A stretch of 64,000 nucleotides of DNA from Agarilytica sp045430305 (GTDB lineage: Bacteria > Pseudomonadota > Gammaproteobacteria > Pseudomonadales > Cellvibrionaceae), in the NCBI GenBank assembly GCA_045430305.1, contig JAILXW010000003.1, positions 1-64,000 of the forward strand. Reading direction: 5' to 3'. Made by a program: the position numbers and the translations under genes. Position 1 is the stretch's first letter. The number at the start of each line of letters is the position of its first letter. Below, piece after piece: positions 44,251-54,200 of the stretch. The notes beneath the pieces were generated by a model, which made no database searches, was not told the DNA's origin, and was given only the letters and a program-made list of their open reading frames with translations.

Positions 44251-46365
44251 CTAAAATCGATATTTAATTCCTGCCGACACAGAGCGTTCAGCCCCATAAA
44301 TACGCTCACCTTGTGGAATATCTGAACCGGCCACACGATTTACACCGGCCAAGTGATCTTGGTAGGTTTTGTCCAACGCATTATCAATACGAAGTTCAAG
44401 ATTTAGCTGCTCAACTGGGTCGCACTCTACACGTAGGTTTAATAAACCATAGCCAGCCGATTCCAATTCGCCGTTATATTCAGATACGTCGCTCATACCA
44501 TCGTAAAGCTGATTTTCCACAGTAAAGTGCCAATCGCCTGCGGCGTAGTGAATCGCTAACCGCGCATTGTTTGGCGATTGACGATACAGATTATCGTCTT
44601 CGTCTGTTCGCTCTGAATCAAGCACACTAATCACGCCTTCAAACAAAAAGGCCTCTGAAACGATGTAGCTCCATGCCATGTCGATACCGACAAACTTTGC
44701 ATCAACATTATTAAATTGTAATGCCCCCGGGCCTACCATCATGTCACCGGTCATCATCATATTTGCCAAGCCATTCGCCGTCATATTCGAAGATGGCGTA
44801 CCTTGAATATAATCTTTCACTTCGCGATAGAACATTTGTGGGGCAAAACGCATTTTTTTGCCAGTGTAGTCAAATCCCACATTTATTTCGTTTGCACGCT
44901 CAGAATCTAACGCCATGTTACCGATGTAAGATCGCCCATCTGCAAGCCCGCCAGTCGCCTGAAGAGGTAGCCACAGGTAAAGCTCTTGATAGGACGGCGC
45001 GCGACTTTTTGAGCCCACTTCAAAAATTATTTTACTCACACCGGATGTAGGCAAGCGATATTTCGCCACGATATCTGTGTTATTAAAATCCAGATCACGA
45101 TCAGCGGCGTTAAAGCTATCTGCAAGAAGGCCAGAGTTGGTTGCCATCATACCCATCATGCCCGCCGCATTGACTTCGCCAGCAGTTGTAGAAACTTGGT
45201 TTTGACGAACACCTAGCTCCCACGTATGTGTCTGGCCACCCGTTATCTCGGCATACACACTATCTAGGTTACGCTCAACGGCATTAAAATTAATCACTTC
45301 AAATGCAGCCGCGTTAGGGTTTGTAATTGTGGAGTTGTGTTCGGCGCGCTTGCTGTTCAAGCCAAGTTTAAGCTGAGTACCAGAAAACTCGAACCCAGCA
45401 AATACGTCGAATAACAAACCTTCACCAGTAGCGAAGTTTTGTCGGTATCGCATGGGGTCTGTAGGCGCATTACGCATTTGAAAATTATCCATCCAATGCT
45501 CTACATCACTGAAGTTTATTTTTCCGCCTAGCTGAATACTGCTTCGAAGGTTTGTTTTATATTGCGCCCCGGCCAAATCTGTTTCGATGCTACGAACATC
45601 CATTGCTAACGCGGGTGTACCTGCATCTTGTGTATCAAGCTTACCCACATACACGAGCGCAGTGTGCGATTTGGTTTGTAACGCGTAACTTGCATCCCAG
45701 CGCTGGCGCTGCATTTCTGATGGAAACAATTCTCCTTCTGGGGTTTCAATGTTGTCGCCCTCATCTCGCTCACCAAGCAATGAAAATTTATGCGCTTTTG
45801 ACGCGAGATTTAGTCGTGAAGCGATACTGTTCTGTGAGCCATTACTACGATAACGATCAGCTAGAAACCCATCGAATTCAAAACGTTCTGATTTCGCGAA
45901 TTGCCCGCGATCTAGGTGCGCCGCGATGTGTCCACCAATACTTTCTGGCGTTTTGCTAATGCTGGTGATACCGCGATCTAGCACCAAGCTAGAAGCTGTG
46001 AGAGATGAGACATAAGACAGCGGCGCGTCCATCGCATTGGGGCCGCCACTAAGAACCTCATTGCCGTCAATGCTCACAGCCACGCGATCACCATACATCC
46101 CACGGTACTGTGCAATTCCCGTTATAGCCCCATTAGAATTCACATTTGCACCAGGCATCAACTTCAAGGCCTGGGCAGCATCTACCTGGTTCTGCTCACT
46201 GATATCGAGCTGTGTGGCATAGGGGGAAATTTTCTGACCGTCAACAAACACCTCTTCAACTTTCTGATCATGGTGCTGATGGTGGCCCTGGTGTTGCGAA
46301 AAAACCAAGGTAGAAAATGAACTGAACAAACAAATGAAGATAAAACGTGTAGATATAAACTGCAT
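44251..46365 (-). CDS. TonB-dependent receptor, His/Met-rich, probable metal (copper/zinc) type
   Basis: This is a 704-residue outer-membrane receptor. A signal peptide ends near VFSQ, followed at once by a His-rich stretch HQGHHQHHD. The plug domain includes DAAQALKLMPGANVNSNG and YRGMYGDRVAVSIDGNEVL, and a 22-strand-type barrel ends in F (SAGIKYRF). Met-rich stretches (MMGMMATNSG near 415 and ANMMMTGDMMVGPG near 550) recall OprC-type copper receptors; the N-terminal histidines also fit ZnuD-type zinc receptors. No TonB/ExbBD gene or metal regulator is adjacent. Substrate assignment is inference. Confidence 0.88.
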   Translation of the reverse strand: MQFISTRFIFICLFSSFSTLVFSQHQGHHQHHDQKVEEVFVDGQKISPYATQLDISEQNQVDAAQALKLMPGANVNSNGAITGIAQYRGMYGDRVAVSIDGNEVLSGGPNAMDAPLSYVSSLTASSLVLDRGITSISKTPESIGGHIAAHLDRGQFAKSERFEFDGFLADRYRSNGSQNSIASRLNLASKAHKFSLLGERDEGDNIETPEGELFPSEMQRQRWDASYALQTKSHTALVYVGKLDTQDAGTPALAMDVRSIETDLAGAQYKTNLRSSIQLGGKINFSDVEHWMDNFQMRNAPTDPMRYRQNFATGEGLLFDVFAGFEFSGTQLKLGLNSKRAEHNSTITNPNAAAFEVINFNAVERNLDSVYAEITGGQTHTWELGVRQNQVSTTAGEVNAAGMMGMMATNSGLLADSFNAADRDLDFNNTDIVAKYRLPTSGVSKIIFEVGSKSRAPSYQELYLWLPLQATGGLADGRSYIGNMALDSERANEINVGFDYTGKKMRFAPQMFYREVKDYIQGTPSSNMTANGLANMMMTGDMMVGPGALQFNNVDAKFVGIDMAWSYIVSEAFLFEGVISVLDSERTDEDDNLYRQSPNNARLAIHYAAGDWHFTVENQLYDGMSDVSEYNGELESAGYGLLNLRVECDPVEQLNLELRIDNALDKTYQDHLAGVNRVAGSDIPQGERIYGAERSVSAGIKYRF

Positions 46366-46524
46366 AAAGCCCCCAAAATTTGGGCGCGATTCTAGCAGCT
46401 AAGAAGAAAACTGAAGATGTGACAAATTGTCGCAGCTAAACAACGATGCAAGCGCTAGAAAAAACTAGGAAGGTGAACAAGAAAAAACAAATGCTAAATC
46501 CTTTTAGCGAAGTAACTAAACAGA

Positions 46525-46728
46525 CTATCGTCTTGGAGAATGGCTTTGCTGTACCTCGCGGGCAAAATAGATTCCCTGCTGTATCAATTGTGCCTGCTCA
46601 ACAGCACTGATACTTTCGGGAAGCTGAGGGTTAATTTCGCCAGGTATCTGCCACGTTCCACTCAACAGGGTAATATGAGCCCCATTGGAATGACGTAACT
46701 TACGTTCCTCAGCTAATGACCAACCCAT
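46525..46728 (-). CDS. small conserved-looking protein of unknown function
   Basis: The 67-residue product opens MGWSLAEERKLRHSNGAHI, later IPGEINPQLPESI. It has no signal peptide or membrane segment. GAGGAAA sits about 7 nt before the ATG at 46728, and amino-acid composition is that of a real protein. It lies between RNase Z and the TonB receptor on the same strand. I do not recognise a family. Confidence 0.6.
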   Translation of the reverse strand: MGWSLAEERKLRHSNGAHITLLSGTWQIPGEINPQLPESISAVEQAQLIQQGIYFAREVQQSHSPRR

Positions 46729-46909
46729 CAAATTTTCCTCGCTCGTTACAACTCAACAACTTGAAATCAAGTGTGGGCCAAAACGTCACTTTTAAAAAGG
46801 TGTTTATTTAACACTCTGTTCAAAATGCGGACAGGCCCACAAAAGAAATACGCGCCAGATCACAAAAGCGCATTCCTTGTTTTTTACTTTATAAGTTCAG
46901 AGGAACAAT

Positions 46910-46936
46910 CACTGTGAAATATTCACATGCACAGTG
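46910..46936. repeat. nested palindrome, possible operator
   Basis: CACTGTG (46910-46916) is inverted as CACAGTG (46930-46936), and TGTGAAATATTCACA (46913-46927) is an exact inner palindrome with a 5-nt centre. It lies between RNase Z and the small gene. It resembles a CRP/FNR-family half-site pair, but the spacing differs from TGTGA-N6-TCACA. It could also be a weak RNase Z terminator. Confidence 0.4.
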
Positions 46937-46980
46937 AGGAAGAGTTGCAATTCAGATCGAATTAACGGTTTTTTTTGTTT

Positions 46981-48018
46981 TTACTGTAATTTTTTCTGAT
47001 TCGACAAAAGCGATACCCGATCAATATCGCCTTCAGCGCTTAAAACGAATTGATCGAAATCGTTCGCCAAAAAAAGCTCGCCGGAATAATGTGCTTTCGC
47101 TTCATCAAAAACTGACTGGATTGCGTTTTCACTTTTTTCTTGCTGGCCTTTTTCTGCAACTTGTCGATCTTTTTCTAAAGGAAGCGGCAAGTGATAACGC
47201 GCACTAAAGTGAGTAAGTACCAAGTTTTTTACGCCAGCCTTTTGAGCGGCCACACCCACATCACGCGCACTGCTATGTTGTGGCGCGGGGCCAACTTTTT
47301 CGCTTATCGCTTGCGTGTAAGTAGACTCATGAATTAGTACGTCACATTGTTGCGCATGCTCATGAAGTAAAGCGGGCGTATCGTTATCGCCCCCCACAAT
47401 AATACGCCGCGATTTATTAGGCGTTAATTTGTAATCTTCCCCACGAACAATACGGCCATCGCCCAATGTAATGGCTTCCCCCTTCGCAAGGCGACCCCAT
47501 AGCGGCCCTTTGGGAATACTTTCTTGCTCTAATTTTTCTGTATTCAATGGAGCGTCATTGACGACTTCGTCAAACACATAGGCATAACTAGGAACGCGAT
47601 GCGATAACGCACACACCGATACGTTAAAACTGTTTTCTGCACGGAAAGAGTCGATGTTATCGACATCAATAAAATTAATGTCGTAAGACATATGCATGTC
47701 AGTGGCAGACATAGCAGCAGAAACAAAATCCCAAACGCCTTGTGGCCCAATAAGAGTAACCGGGGCTTTCCGACCCGCCATAGCCGCACTCGCCAACAAG
47801 CCTGGCAAACCGTAACAGTGGTCGCCATGTACATGGGTAATAAAAATGGTATCGAGTTTAGGCAAAGAATACGGAAGCCTAAGCAACTGATGCTGGGTGC
47901 CTTCACCACAATCGACTAAGCACCAGTTTTTAGAATTGCGGCGCTTTATTACAAGGCCACTCACATTCCGTGTGTTAGTCGGTATACCCGAAGAGGTACC
48001 GAGAAAAATAAACTCCAA
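46981..48018 (-). CDS. rnz: ribonuclease Z (tRNA 3'-processing endonuclease)
   Basis: RNase Z is a metallo-beta-lactamase-fold nuclease that trims tRNA 3' ends. The 345-residue protein begins MEFIFLGTSSGIPTNTRN and has the zinc motif ITHVHGDHCYGLPGLL, then VLIHESTYT and LTHFSARYH. An RNase Z short-form length is usual (about 300-330); the extra ~25 residues are in a basic/acidic insert after the ARYH motif (EKDRQVAEKGQQEK). It follows the FKBP gene, from which a terminator separates it. Confidence 0.95.
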   Translation of the reverse strand: MEFIFLGTSSGIPTNTRNVSGLVIKRRNSKNWCLVDCGEGTQHQLLRLPYSLPKLDTIFITHVHGDHCYGLPGLLASAAMAGRKAPVTLIGPQGVWDFVSAAMSATDMHMSYDINFIDVDNIDSFRAENSFNVSVCALSHRVPSYAYVFDEVVNDAPLNTEKLEQESIPKGPLWGRLAKGEAITLGDGRIVRGEDYKLTPNKSRRIIVGGDNDTPALLHEHAQQCDVLIHESTYTQAISEKVGPAPQHSSARDVGVAAQKAGVKNLVLTHFSARYHLPLPLEKDRQVAEKGQQEKSENAIQSVFDEAKAHYSGELFLANDFDQFVLSAEGDIDRVSLLSNQKKLQ

Positions 48019-48037
48019 AACGGCTCTCCAAAAACAA

Positions 48038-48066
48038 AAATGCCGAGTGATTTACACTCGGCATTT
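48038..48066 (-). terminator. terminator after FKBP lipoprotein gene
   Basis: A perfect 12-bp stem, AAATGCCGAGTG / CACTCGGCATTT, has a 5-nt loop. On the minus strand a T-rich tract (TTTTTGTTTTTGG) follows. It lies 22 nt beyond the FKBP stop and just upstream of the RNase Z start. Confidence 0.9.
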
Positions 48067-48087
48067 AATCAGGAAAAGTAACTAGAC

Positions 48088-48900
48088 TTAATGGCTATGA
48101 CCTTCATGCCCCTCTTCGCCTTCGTGGCTATGAGGTTTTTCTTCTTTCTTCACAATTTCCAACAACTCTACATCGAACAACAATACCGAGTTACCAGGGA
48201 TTTTAGGACGAGAAGCTTCACCGTAAGCCAAATCCGCTGGAATAATAAGCTGCCACTTTGCGCCTTCTTTCATTAACTGAAGCGCTTCAGTCCAGCCTTT
48301 AATGACTTGAGTGACACCAAATTGTGCAGGCTGGCCGCGATCATAAGAAGAGTCAAACTGCGTGCCATCAATAAGCGTGCCTTTATAGTGAACCTTCACT
48401 CGGTCAGTCTTAGCTGGCTTTGCTCCAGTACCTTCGGTGAGTATTTTGTATTGCAAGCCAGAAGGAAGTGTTACGACACCTTCTTTCGCTTTGCTTTCTT
48501 CTAAGAATGTAGCGCCCTTAGTTTTGTTTTCTTCGGCGACTTTGGCTTGCTCTTCTTGTTCTTGTTTACGCTTTTCTTGCATCGCATTATTTACGTTTGT
48601 GCGAAAGTCATTCATGACCTTTTGTAAATCTGCATCTTCCAATTGGCTTGCGCTGTTTACGCCATCTTCAAAGCCCTGCGCCAAAACTGCAGTATCAACA
48701 CTGATCTCAGTGCCCTCTAATGTTTCTAAGTTTCTCGCCATGGCAGCACCCGCAGAAGCACCAATAGCGTAAGCCACTTTACTTTGCTCATCGGTCAAAT
48801 CTACTTTCACCGGTGCAGCTTCTTTAGCTTGCTCATTACAGGCGGTTAAAGTAATCGCCAAGCTCGATATTGCGATGATATTGAGTGTTAGTTGTTTCAC
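48088..48900 (-). CDS. FKBP-type peptidyl-prolyl isomerase lipoprotein, FkpA/Mip-like
   Basis: This is a 270-residue periplasmic or outer-membrane-linked chaperone with prolyl isomerase activity. The signal peptide ends LTAC (lipobox). The N-terminal dimerisation helices (VAYAIGASAGAAMARNL, FRTNVNNAMQEKRKQE) precede the FKBP domain: GLQYKILTEGTGAKP, VKVHYKGTLIDGTQFDSS, GWTEALQLMKEGAKWQL, IPADLAYGE. The His-rich tail HSHEGEEGHEGHSH is unusual for FkpA and looks like a metal-binding tail, similar in spirit to SlyD. Confidence 0.93.
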   Translation of the reverse strand: MKQLTLNIIAISSLAITLTACNEQAKEAAPVKVDLTDEQSKVAYAIGASAGAAMARNLETLEGTEISVDTAVLAQGFEDGVNSASQLEDADLQKVMNDFRTNVNNAMQEKRKQEQEEQAKVAEENKTKGATFLEESKAKEGVVTLPSGLQYKILTEGTGAKPAKTDRVKVHYKGTLIDGTQFDSSYDRGQPAQFGVTQVIKGWTEALQLMKEGAKWQLIIPADLAYGEASRPKIPGNSVLLFDVELLEIVKKEEKPHSHEGEEGHEGHSH

Positions 48901-49300
48901 AAGATATTCCTATTGTTTTTGTAAGTAATTTACTAATCCGGCACTAAACGGCCCTGAGATCTACGCTTAGTCGACCATTATGTCATGAGAAGCACTATTT
49001 GCCAGCGCCATTGTAACCTCTCGCCACTATCATGACACCCGTATCGGCAAAGGGTTTCGCAAGAGTGCATATTTTTTATATGAGGCAGATATACGCTAAA
49101 AACACTTCTTTTACCCCCGTAAACGGCGCTCCAGACTGATCATATTTTAACCGCCCCGACAAAAATCAGCGAGAATCGCGTGTTTATCTTTACAGCATCT
49201 AATTCAACTGTCGACACTACGCTTTTCACACTATAGCTTACTCACTTCTGTCTTTATAATTCACACAACACACATACCGATTAGCGCCAAGGAAACCGAC
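48901..49300. promoter_or_regulatory. divergent FKBP/cysK intergenic region with cysK -10 element
   Basis: This is about 400 nt without a supported gene. A consensus -10 TATAAT at 49255-49260 lies about 41 nt upstream of cysK. No clear -35 stands 17 nt before it, so an activator (CysB type) is plausible. The remainder is A/T-rich with no recognised structure. Confidence 0.5.
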
Positions 49301-50260
49301 ATGATCTACAACTCAATTCTCGACACCATAGGCAAAACCCCGATCGTTCGCCTTAACAACATCGCACCCGCGGGCAAAGAGGTTTACGTAAAAGTTGAAA
49401 GCTTCAACCCTATGGGTTCAGTAAAAGATCGGCTCGCTATTGCAGTGATTGAAGATGCAGAACGAAAGGGTTTACTAAAACCAGGGCAAACCGTGATCGA
49501 GGCTACGTCAGGCAACACGGGCATCTCTCTAGCTATGGTCTGTGCCGCCAAAGGCTACCCTTTTGTAGCCACCATGGTCGAAACCTTTTCCATTGAACGA
49601 AGAAAAATTATGCGCGGCTTAGGCGCAAAAGTAATACTTACACCCGCTGCAGAAAAAGCCACCGGCATGGTCAAGCTTGCCGAAGAGCTAGCAGAAAAAA
49701 ATGGTTGGTTTTTGGCAAGGCAATTTGAAAACCCAGCCAACCCAGAATACCACCGCAACACCACCGGCCCAGAAATTTTGCAAGACTTCGTTGGCAAACG
49801 ATTGGATCACTGGGTAACCGGCTGGGGTACCGGCGGCACCATGACCGGTGCAGCGCAAGTAATTAAGCTGGCACGCCCCGATGTAAAAGTGATTGCCTGC
49901 GAACCAGAAAAAGCGGCGATGCTCAGCGGCAACGATTGGAGCCCACACAAAATTCAAGGCTGGACACCCAACTTCGTACCTAAAGTACTCGACAAAACCA
50001 TTGTCGATGAAATATTACAAGTGAGCGATGAAGACGCGCGCGACTACGCTCGTAAACTCGCATGCGAAGAGGGTATTTTCGTTGGTCTTTCTGCAGGCGC
50101 AACCTTGGCAGCGGGGTTAAGAGTTGCCGAGAAAGCCGAGGCTGGCTCCAGCACTTTAGTCATGCTACCCGATACAGGAGAGCGCTATCTTTCTAGTTAT
50201 TTGTTTGAAGACGTGAACGAAGGCTCTGATGACGAATGGCTAGCTGAAGTTTCAAAATAA
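49301..50260 (+). CDS. cysK: cysteine synthase A
   Basis: CysK forms cysteine from O-acetylserine and sulfide, using PLP. The 319-residue product has the PLP-lysine motif NPMGSVKDRLA, the acetylserine loop EATSGNTGISLAMV, and the phosphate-cradle VTGWGTGGTMTG. EGIFVGLSAGAT and VMLPDTGERYLS are further landmarks. Length and motifs fit CysK better than CysM. RBS AAGGAAAC is 4-10 nt before the ATG. A short-chain dehydrogenase follows 62 nt later. Confidence 0.95.
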   Translation: MIYNSILDTIGKTPIVRLNNIAPAGKEVYVKVESFNPMGSVKDRLAIAVIEDAERKGLLKPGQTVIEATSGNTGISLAMVCAAKGYPFVATMVETFSIERRKIMRGLGAKVILTPAAEKATGMVKLAEELAEKNGWFLARQFENPANPEYHRNTTGPEILQDFVGKRLDHWVTGWGTGGTMTGAAQVIKLARPDVKVIACEPEKAAMLSGNDWSPHKIQGWTPNFVPKVLDKTIVDEILQVSDEDARDYARKLACEEGIFVGLSAGATLAAGLRVAEKAEAGSSTLVMLPDTGERYLSSYLFEDVNEGSDDEWLAEVSK

Positions 50261-50322
50261 TCCATCGCCATAAAAACAACGATAAAAGCCGGTAATCAGA
50301 ACAACAAACCGAGATGTACATA

Positions 50323-51135
50323 ATGCAAAAAACCATTCTTATTACCGGCTCGACCGACGGCATAGGCCTAGAAGCGGCTAAAACATTTGCAGAAAAAGGT
50401 CACCATATCCTCTTACACGGACGCGATGAGAACAAACTTAAATTAAGCGAGAAATTAGTCGCCGAGAATGGCGACGCCTCCAAAATAGAGACTTACCTCG
50501 CAGACCTTTCTGATCTAAACGATGTAAAAAAGATGGCTCAAGCCATTGCAAATAAACACAGCAGTCTAGATGTACTCATCAACAACGCCGGCGTCTTTAA
50601 AACACCTACCACCATCACCAAAAACGGCTTAGATATACGCTTCGCAGTCAACACTCTCGCACCTTTCTATTTAACGCAAGCCTTACTGCCGTTGATGAAG
50701 CCACGCTCACGCGTTGTTAATTTGTCTTCTGCCGCTCAAAGAAGCGTGGAATTAAGTGCACTAAAAGGCGATATACAACTTCCAGATGACGTAGAAGCCT
50801 ACGCTCAAAGCAAACTCGCAATTACCATGTGGACAAACACCCTTGCGGAAAAACATAAACAAACCGGGCCTATTTTCGTCTCGGTTAACCCAGGGTCTTT
50901 ATTAGCAACCAAGATGGTACAAGAAGGTTTTGGAATGCCTGGGAACGATATAAATATCGGACGAGATATTCTTGTACGAGCGGCGCTCTCAGAAGATTTC
51001 GAACACGCGAACGGCAAGTATTTTGATAATGATATGGGGCAATTTGCAGACCCACATACCGATGCTCTAGATATAAAAACATGCGCAAACATCACGACAG
51101 TTATTGAAGAAACCATTCAACAGCTCGTCTTCTAA
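50323..51135 (+). CDS. short-chain dehydrogenase/reductase
   Basis: This NAD(P)-dependent oxidoreductase of the SDR family has about 270 residues. The nucleotide-binding motif is TGSTDGIGLEAAK. LINNAGVF and the catalytic VNLSSAA...YAQSK (Ser, Tyr, Lys) are all present. The dinucleotide specificity and substrate are not decidable. An upstream ATG at 50314 is an alternative start. It lies downstream of cysK on the same strand and ends at a strong terminator. Confidence 0.88.
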   Translation: MQKTILITGSTDGIGLEAAKTFAEKGHHILLHGRDENKLKLSEKLVAENGDASKIETYLADLSDLNDVKKMAQAIANKHSSLDVLINNAGVFKTPTTITKNGLDIRFAVNTLAPFYLTQALLPLMKPRSRVVNLSSAAQRSVELSALKGDIQLPDDVEAYAQSKLAITMWTNTLAEKHKQTGPIFVSVNPGSLLATKMVQEGFGMPGNDINIGRDILVRAALSEDFEHANGKYFDNDMGQFADPHTDALDIKTCANITTVIEETIQQLVF

Positions 51136-51162
51136 TGTTTATCATCGATACACAAACACAAA

Positions 51163-51191
51163 AAAACCCCGCTGTATAAAAGCGGGGTTTT
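51163..51191. terminator. bidirectional terminator between SDR and toxin-like genes
   Basis: A perfect 11-bp stem, AAAACCCCGCT (51163-51173) / AGCGGGGTTTT (51181-51191), has a 7-nt loop and is flanked by T/A runs on both sides. It separates two convergent genes. Confidence 0.93.
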
Positions 51192-51218
51192 ACTTTGCGT
51201 ATTAAAAGTGGGAAACGT

Positions 51219-54200
51219 TTAAAAATTAGTGCTATCTGACCAGCCGGAAATGCCCGCCGTACCACCACTTGTGCTTCCACCATTGCCAGCACTACCTGCG
51301 GCAAGCGTATTATCTGCATTAACTTCAGGTGTTGCACCGTCGGCAAGGTCGGCATCAAAGATGGCAAAGCTATCACCACCAGCCCCAGCGTTACCGTAAC
51401 TGAAACCACCTGAGCCGCCACTGCCTGATGTAATGGTATTGTCGAACAAGAGTGGTGCGATGTTTGCGCCAACGAAAATACCGAAAGATGGCCCACCTGC
51501 GCCGCCGCCGCCGTGTCCGCCGTCGCCGCCATTACCACCGTTGCCACCACGTGAGCCAGAACCACCACGATCACACAATCCTAACACGCAGTTTTCACTA
51601 CCAGCAGAACCAGAAGCGTAGGATCCACCGTCGCCGCCTGCCCCGCCTCGTCCACCAGCGCCAGCCGTGCCACCGACCGCTGAGGTAATCGTATTACCGC
51701 GTAATTCAGCCGAAGACACATCGGCTAACCATAGCGCGACAGAAGCGCCACCACCATCACCACCAAAACCACGGGTTCCAGCTTCGCCGCCTTCACCACC
51801 GCCGCCGCCGTTGCCGCCGCGTGCAGTGCCACAGCCACCGCCACCTGCGCCGCCGCCACCACCAGCGGCATGAGCACCGCTTGTGCCATTGTTACCAGAA
51901 GACACTGTGTAACGAGATACCAAGTCTTCATACAGTACTTGAAGCGCGCCAGACCCGTCATTGCCATCATCACCATCGCCGCCTCTGTTACCACTGTCGG
52001 TCGCGTTTTTACAGCCTCCGGGCCCATCACCACCGGCGCCACCACTCGCCGAACCAACAGAGCCGCCATTGCCGCCATCGTCACCGCCGCCTAAAGGGCC
52101 GCCGCCGCCTTCACCGCCAGTGCCACCGTTTGCGCCAGATCCACCGCTGCCACGTGTGCGCCCAGAAGCGTCACCGCCATCGTCACCGTCACTACCCGCC
52201 GTACCATGGCTACCTAGGCCTCCATTGCCAGCCATTAATGTGTTGTCGATTAAGCGTAACGAGGCTAAACCGTTGACTCGTAAGGCATAACTGCTACCTG
52301 GGTTGTCTGCTCGCCCCGCTTTCACGTTGGAGGATTGAAGTAAATTATCCCTAAGGTTGAGTGTGCCGGTATTGGTGCTAGCGCTGCCGATCACCTCTAG
52401 CGCAACTACATCGTTCTGCGGTGTCGCTAAGGCACCATCGTTATCGCCATTGGCAAATACATTTAACCCTGAGAGCCACATTGCTTGCGTAACGCTATCG
52501 ACTCGTAACACGGCAACATCTAAATCCGTATCGCGTTGAATCATCGTGCGTTGTGTTTCAACATTTCGTACCCAATCGTCATCATAACCACCATAGATAC
52601 TGGTGCCATCGGGAATAGTTAACGTATTAACCAATTGGTAGGGTTCTGCCTGGCTCATCAAATACACATCTTGCCCTGCACTTAATGATTGAATTGCGGC
52701 ACTTAAACTACTAAACGGCGCGCTGAAACTGCCATCTTCAGTACGACCGTCCACTGCAGTGCCAACATATACGGCTTCCGTCACATCCTCTTGTACTTGC
52801 ACGAGTGTTTCGTCTGTTAGCGTTTCACCGCTTAAGGTTGCGGAAACTTCCCACACCAGAGTGCTAACCTCATCGGGTGCCGTAAAACTTGGGCGTCTAC
52901 CGCTCAACGCTCTTGTAGGGTTACCTTCGTCATCAAATACGTCAGGGCCAGACGTCAAATTCCAAGTGTAAACAGCCGTTTCACCGTTACTCGACTGAAT
53001 GAGTTGTGATGACAATGTAACTGCATCACCTTTATTCACAAACTGGTCATCACCAGCATCAACATCAAAGTTAAAGCTTGGGTTTTGGCAATTATCTTTC
53101 TCCTCCAAATCATCAACACCATCTTCATCAGAATCAGCCACCAATGGATTTGAAAAAACACGCGTAAGCGTATCGCCTTCGTCGCAGGGTTGAGCATCTA
53201 AATTACTTAACCAACCATACACCTCTAACCCATCGCCCAATTCATCTTCATCGGTGTCGAACCGTGCTCGATCGGTACCCAGCTCGCGCTCAAGTCGATC
53301 ACTGATGCTGTCGCGATCATTATCACCCACATACACCAAGCTGATTTTGTCGTCGGCGCGCAGACTAATATTGGAGAGATCATAACCGTCCAATAAAATA
53401 TTATAGAAATCTGTCACACGCTGACCGGAATTTTCGTTGTCGTTATGATTGTGCGCTACAAGCCAATAGCGGTTGGTGGTATTGCTCATGGTGTAGCTGC
53501 CAATTTGCAACAAACCGGGTGCTGTTGTGCTCGCTGAATCATCGTCTCCGTATGTCCAAGTGCCTGCACCTTCCATCACATTTAAACCGAGCACATTTTC
53601 CAAGGCATCCGCGAGTGAAATACTCCGTTGCCCATCACCACGGTTCACTGACACACGAAACTTATCTTCACGTGCCGCATCAATGCCATAATCTATCGAA
53701 ATCGTCGCCGTGCGCGCAGACACATCGCGATCTACTAACAATAAAGATTGATCATCAATATCCAGCAGACGATAGGTGCCCGGCATAATGACGATGTTTT
53801 CTGAATCGCGAAGTAGTTTTTGTGCTTTGCCGAGCGTTAATTCCGTTGAGAAGTTAAGCGGCGCGCTTTCACCACTTAGAATACTCGTGAGAGGAAAACC
53901 GCCATCAGAAAACTCCATCGTACCGATGGATTCAATATCGAATGGACGCTTTGGATCAAACAGTACTGCACTGAGCGTGAGGTTTTCCAGATCGTAAGGA
54001 ATATGCCCGTCATTACGAATGCGAGCAGTCACGCGTAAAAACCCGCCGTTGTAGGTACTGCCTTGCTCTTCCGTTAAATCAACGGTCTCCGCGTAAGTTT
54101 GTGAATTCTCTTCCGAGGCTGCGTTACTCCAGTTAACAGAGGAACCTCGCGTTTGACTAAACGAACTTTCAAATCCTACCGTTAAACTATTTTCATAACT

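Noticed and set aside
46913..46927. CRP binding site TGTGA-N-TCACA
   Set aside because: The centre is 5 nt instead of the 6 nt needed for CRP, so only a generic palindrome is reported.
51433..52290. Long Pro/Arg/His-rich open frames on the plus strand opposite the lipoprotein gene
   Set aside because: They are complements of the Gly-rich repeats and have no plausible start signals or recognisable protein character.
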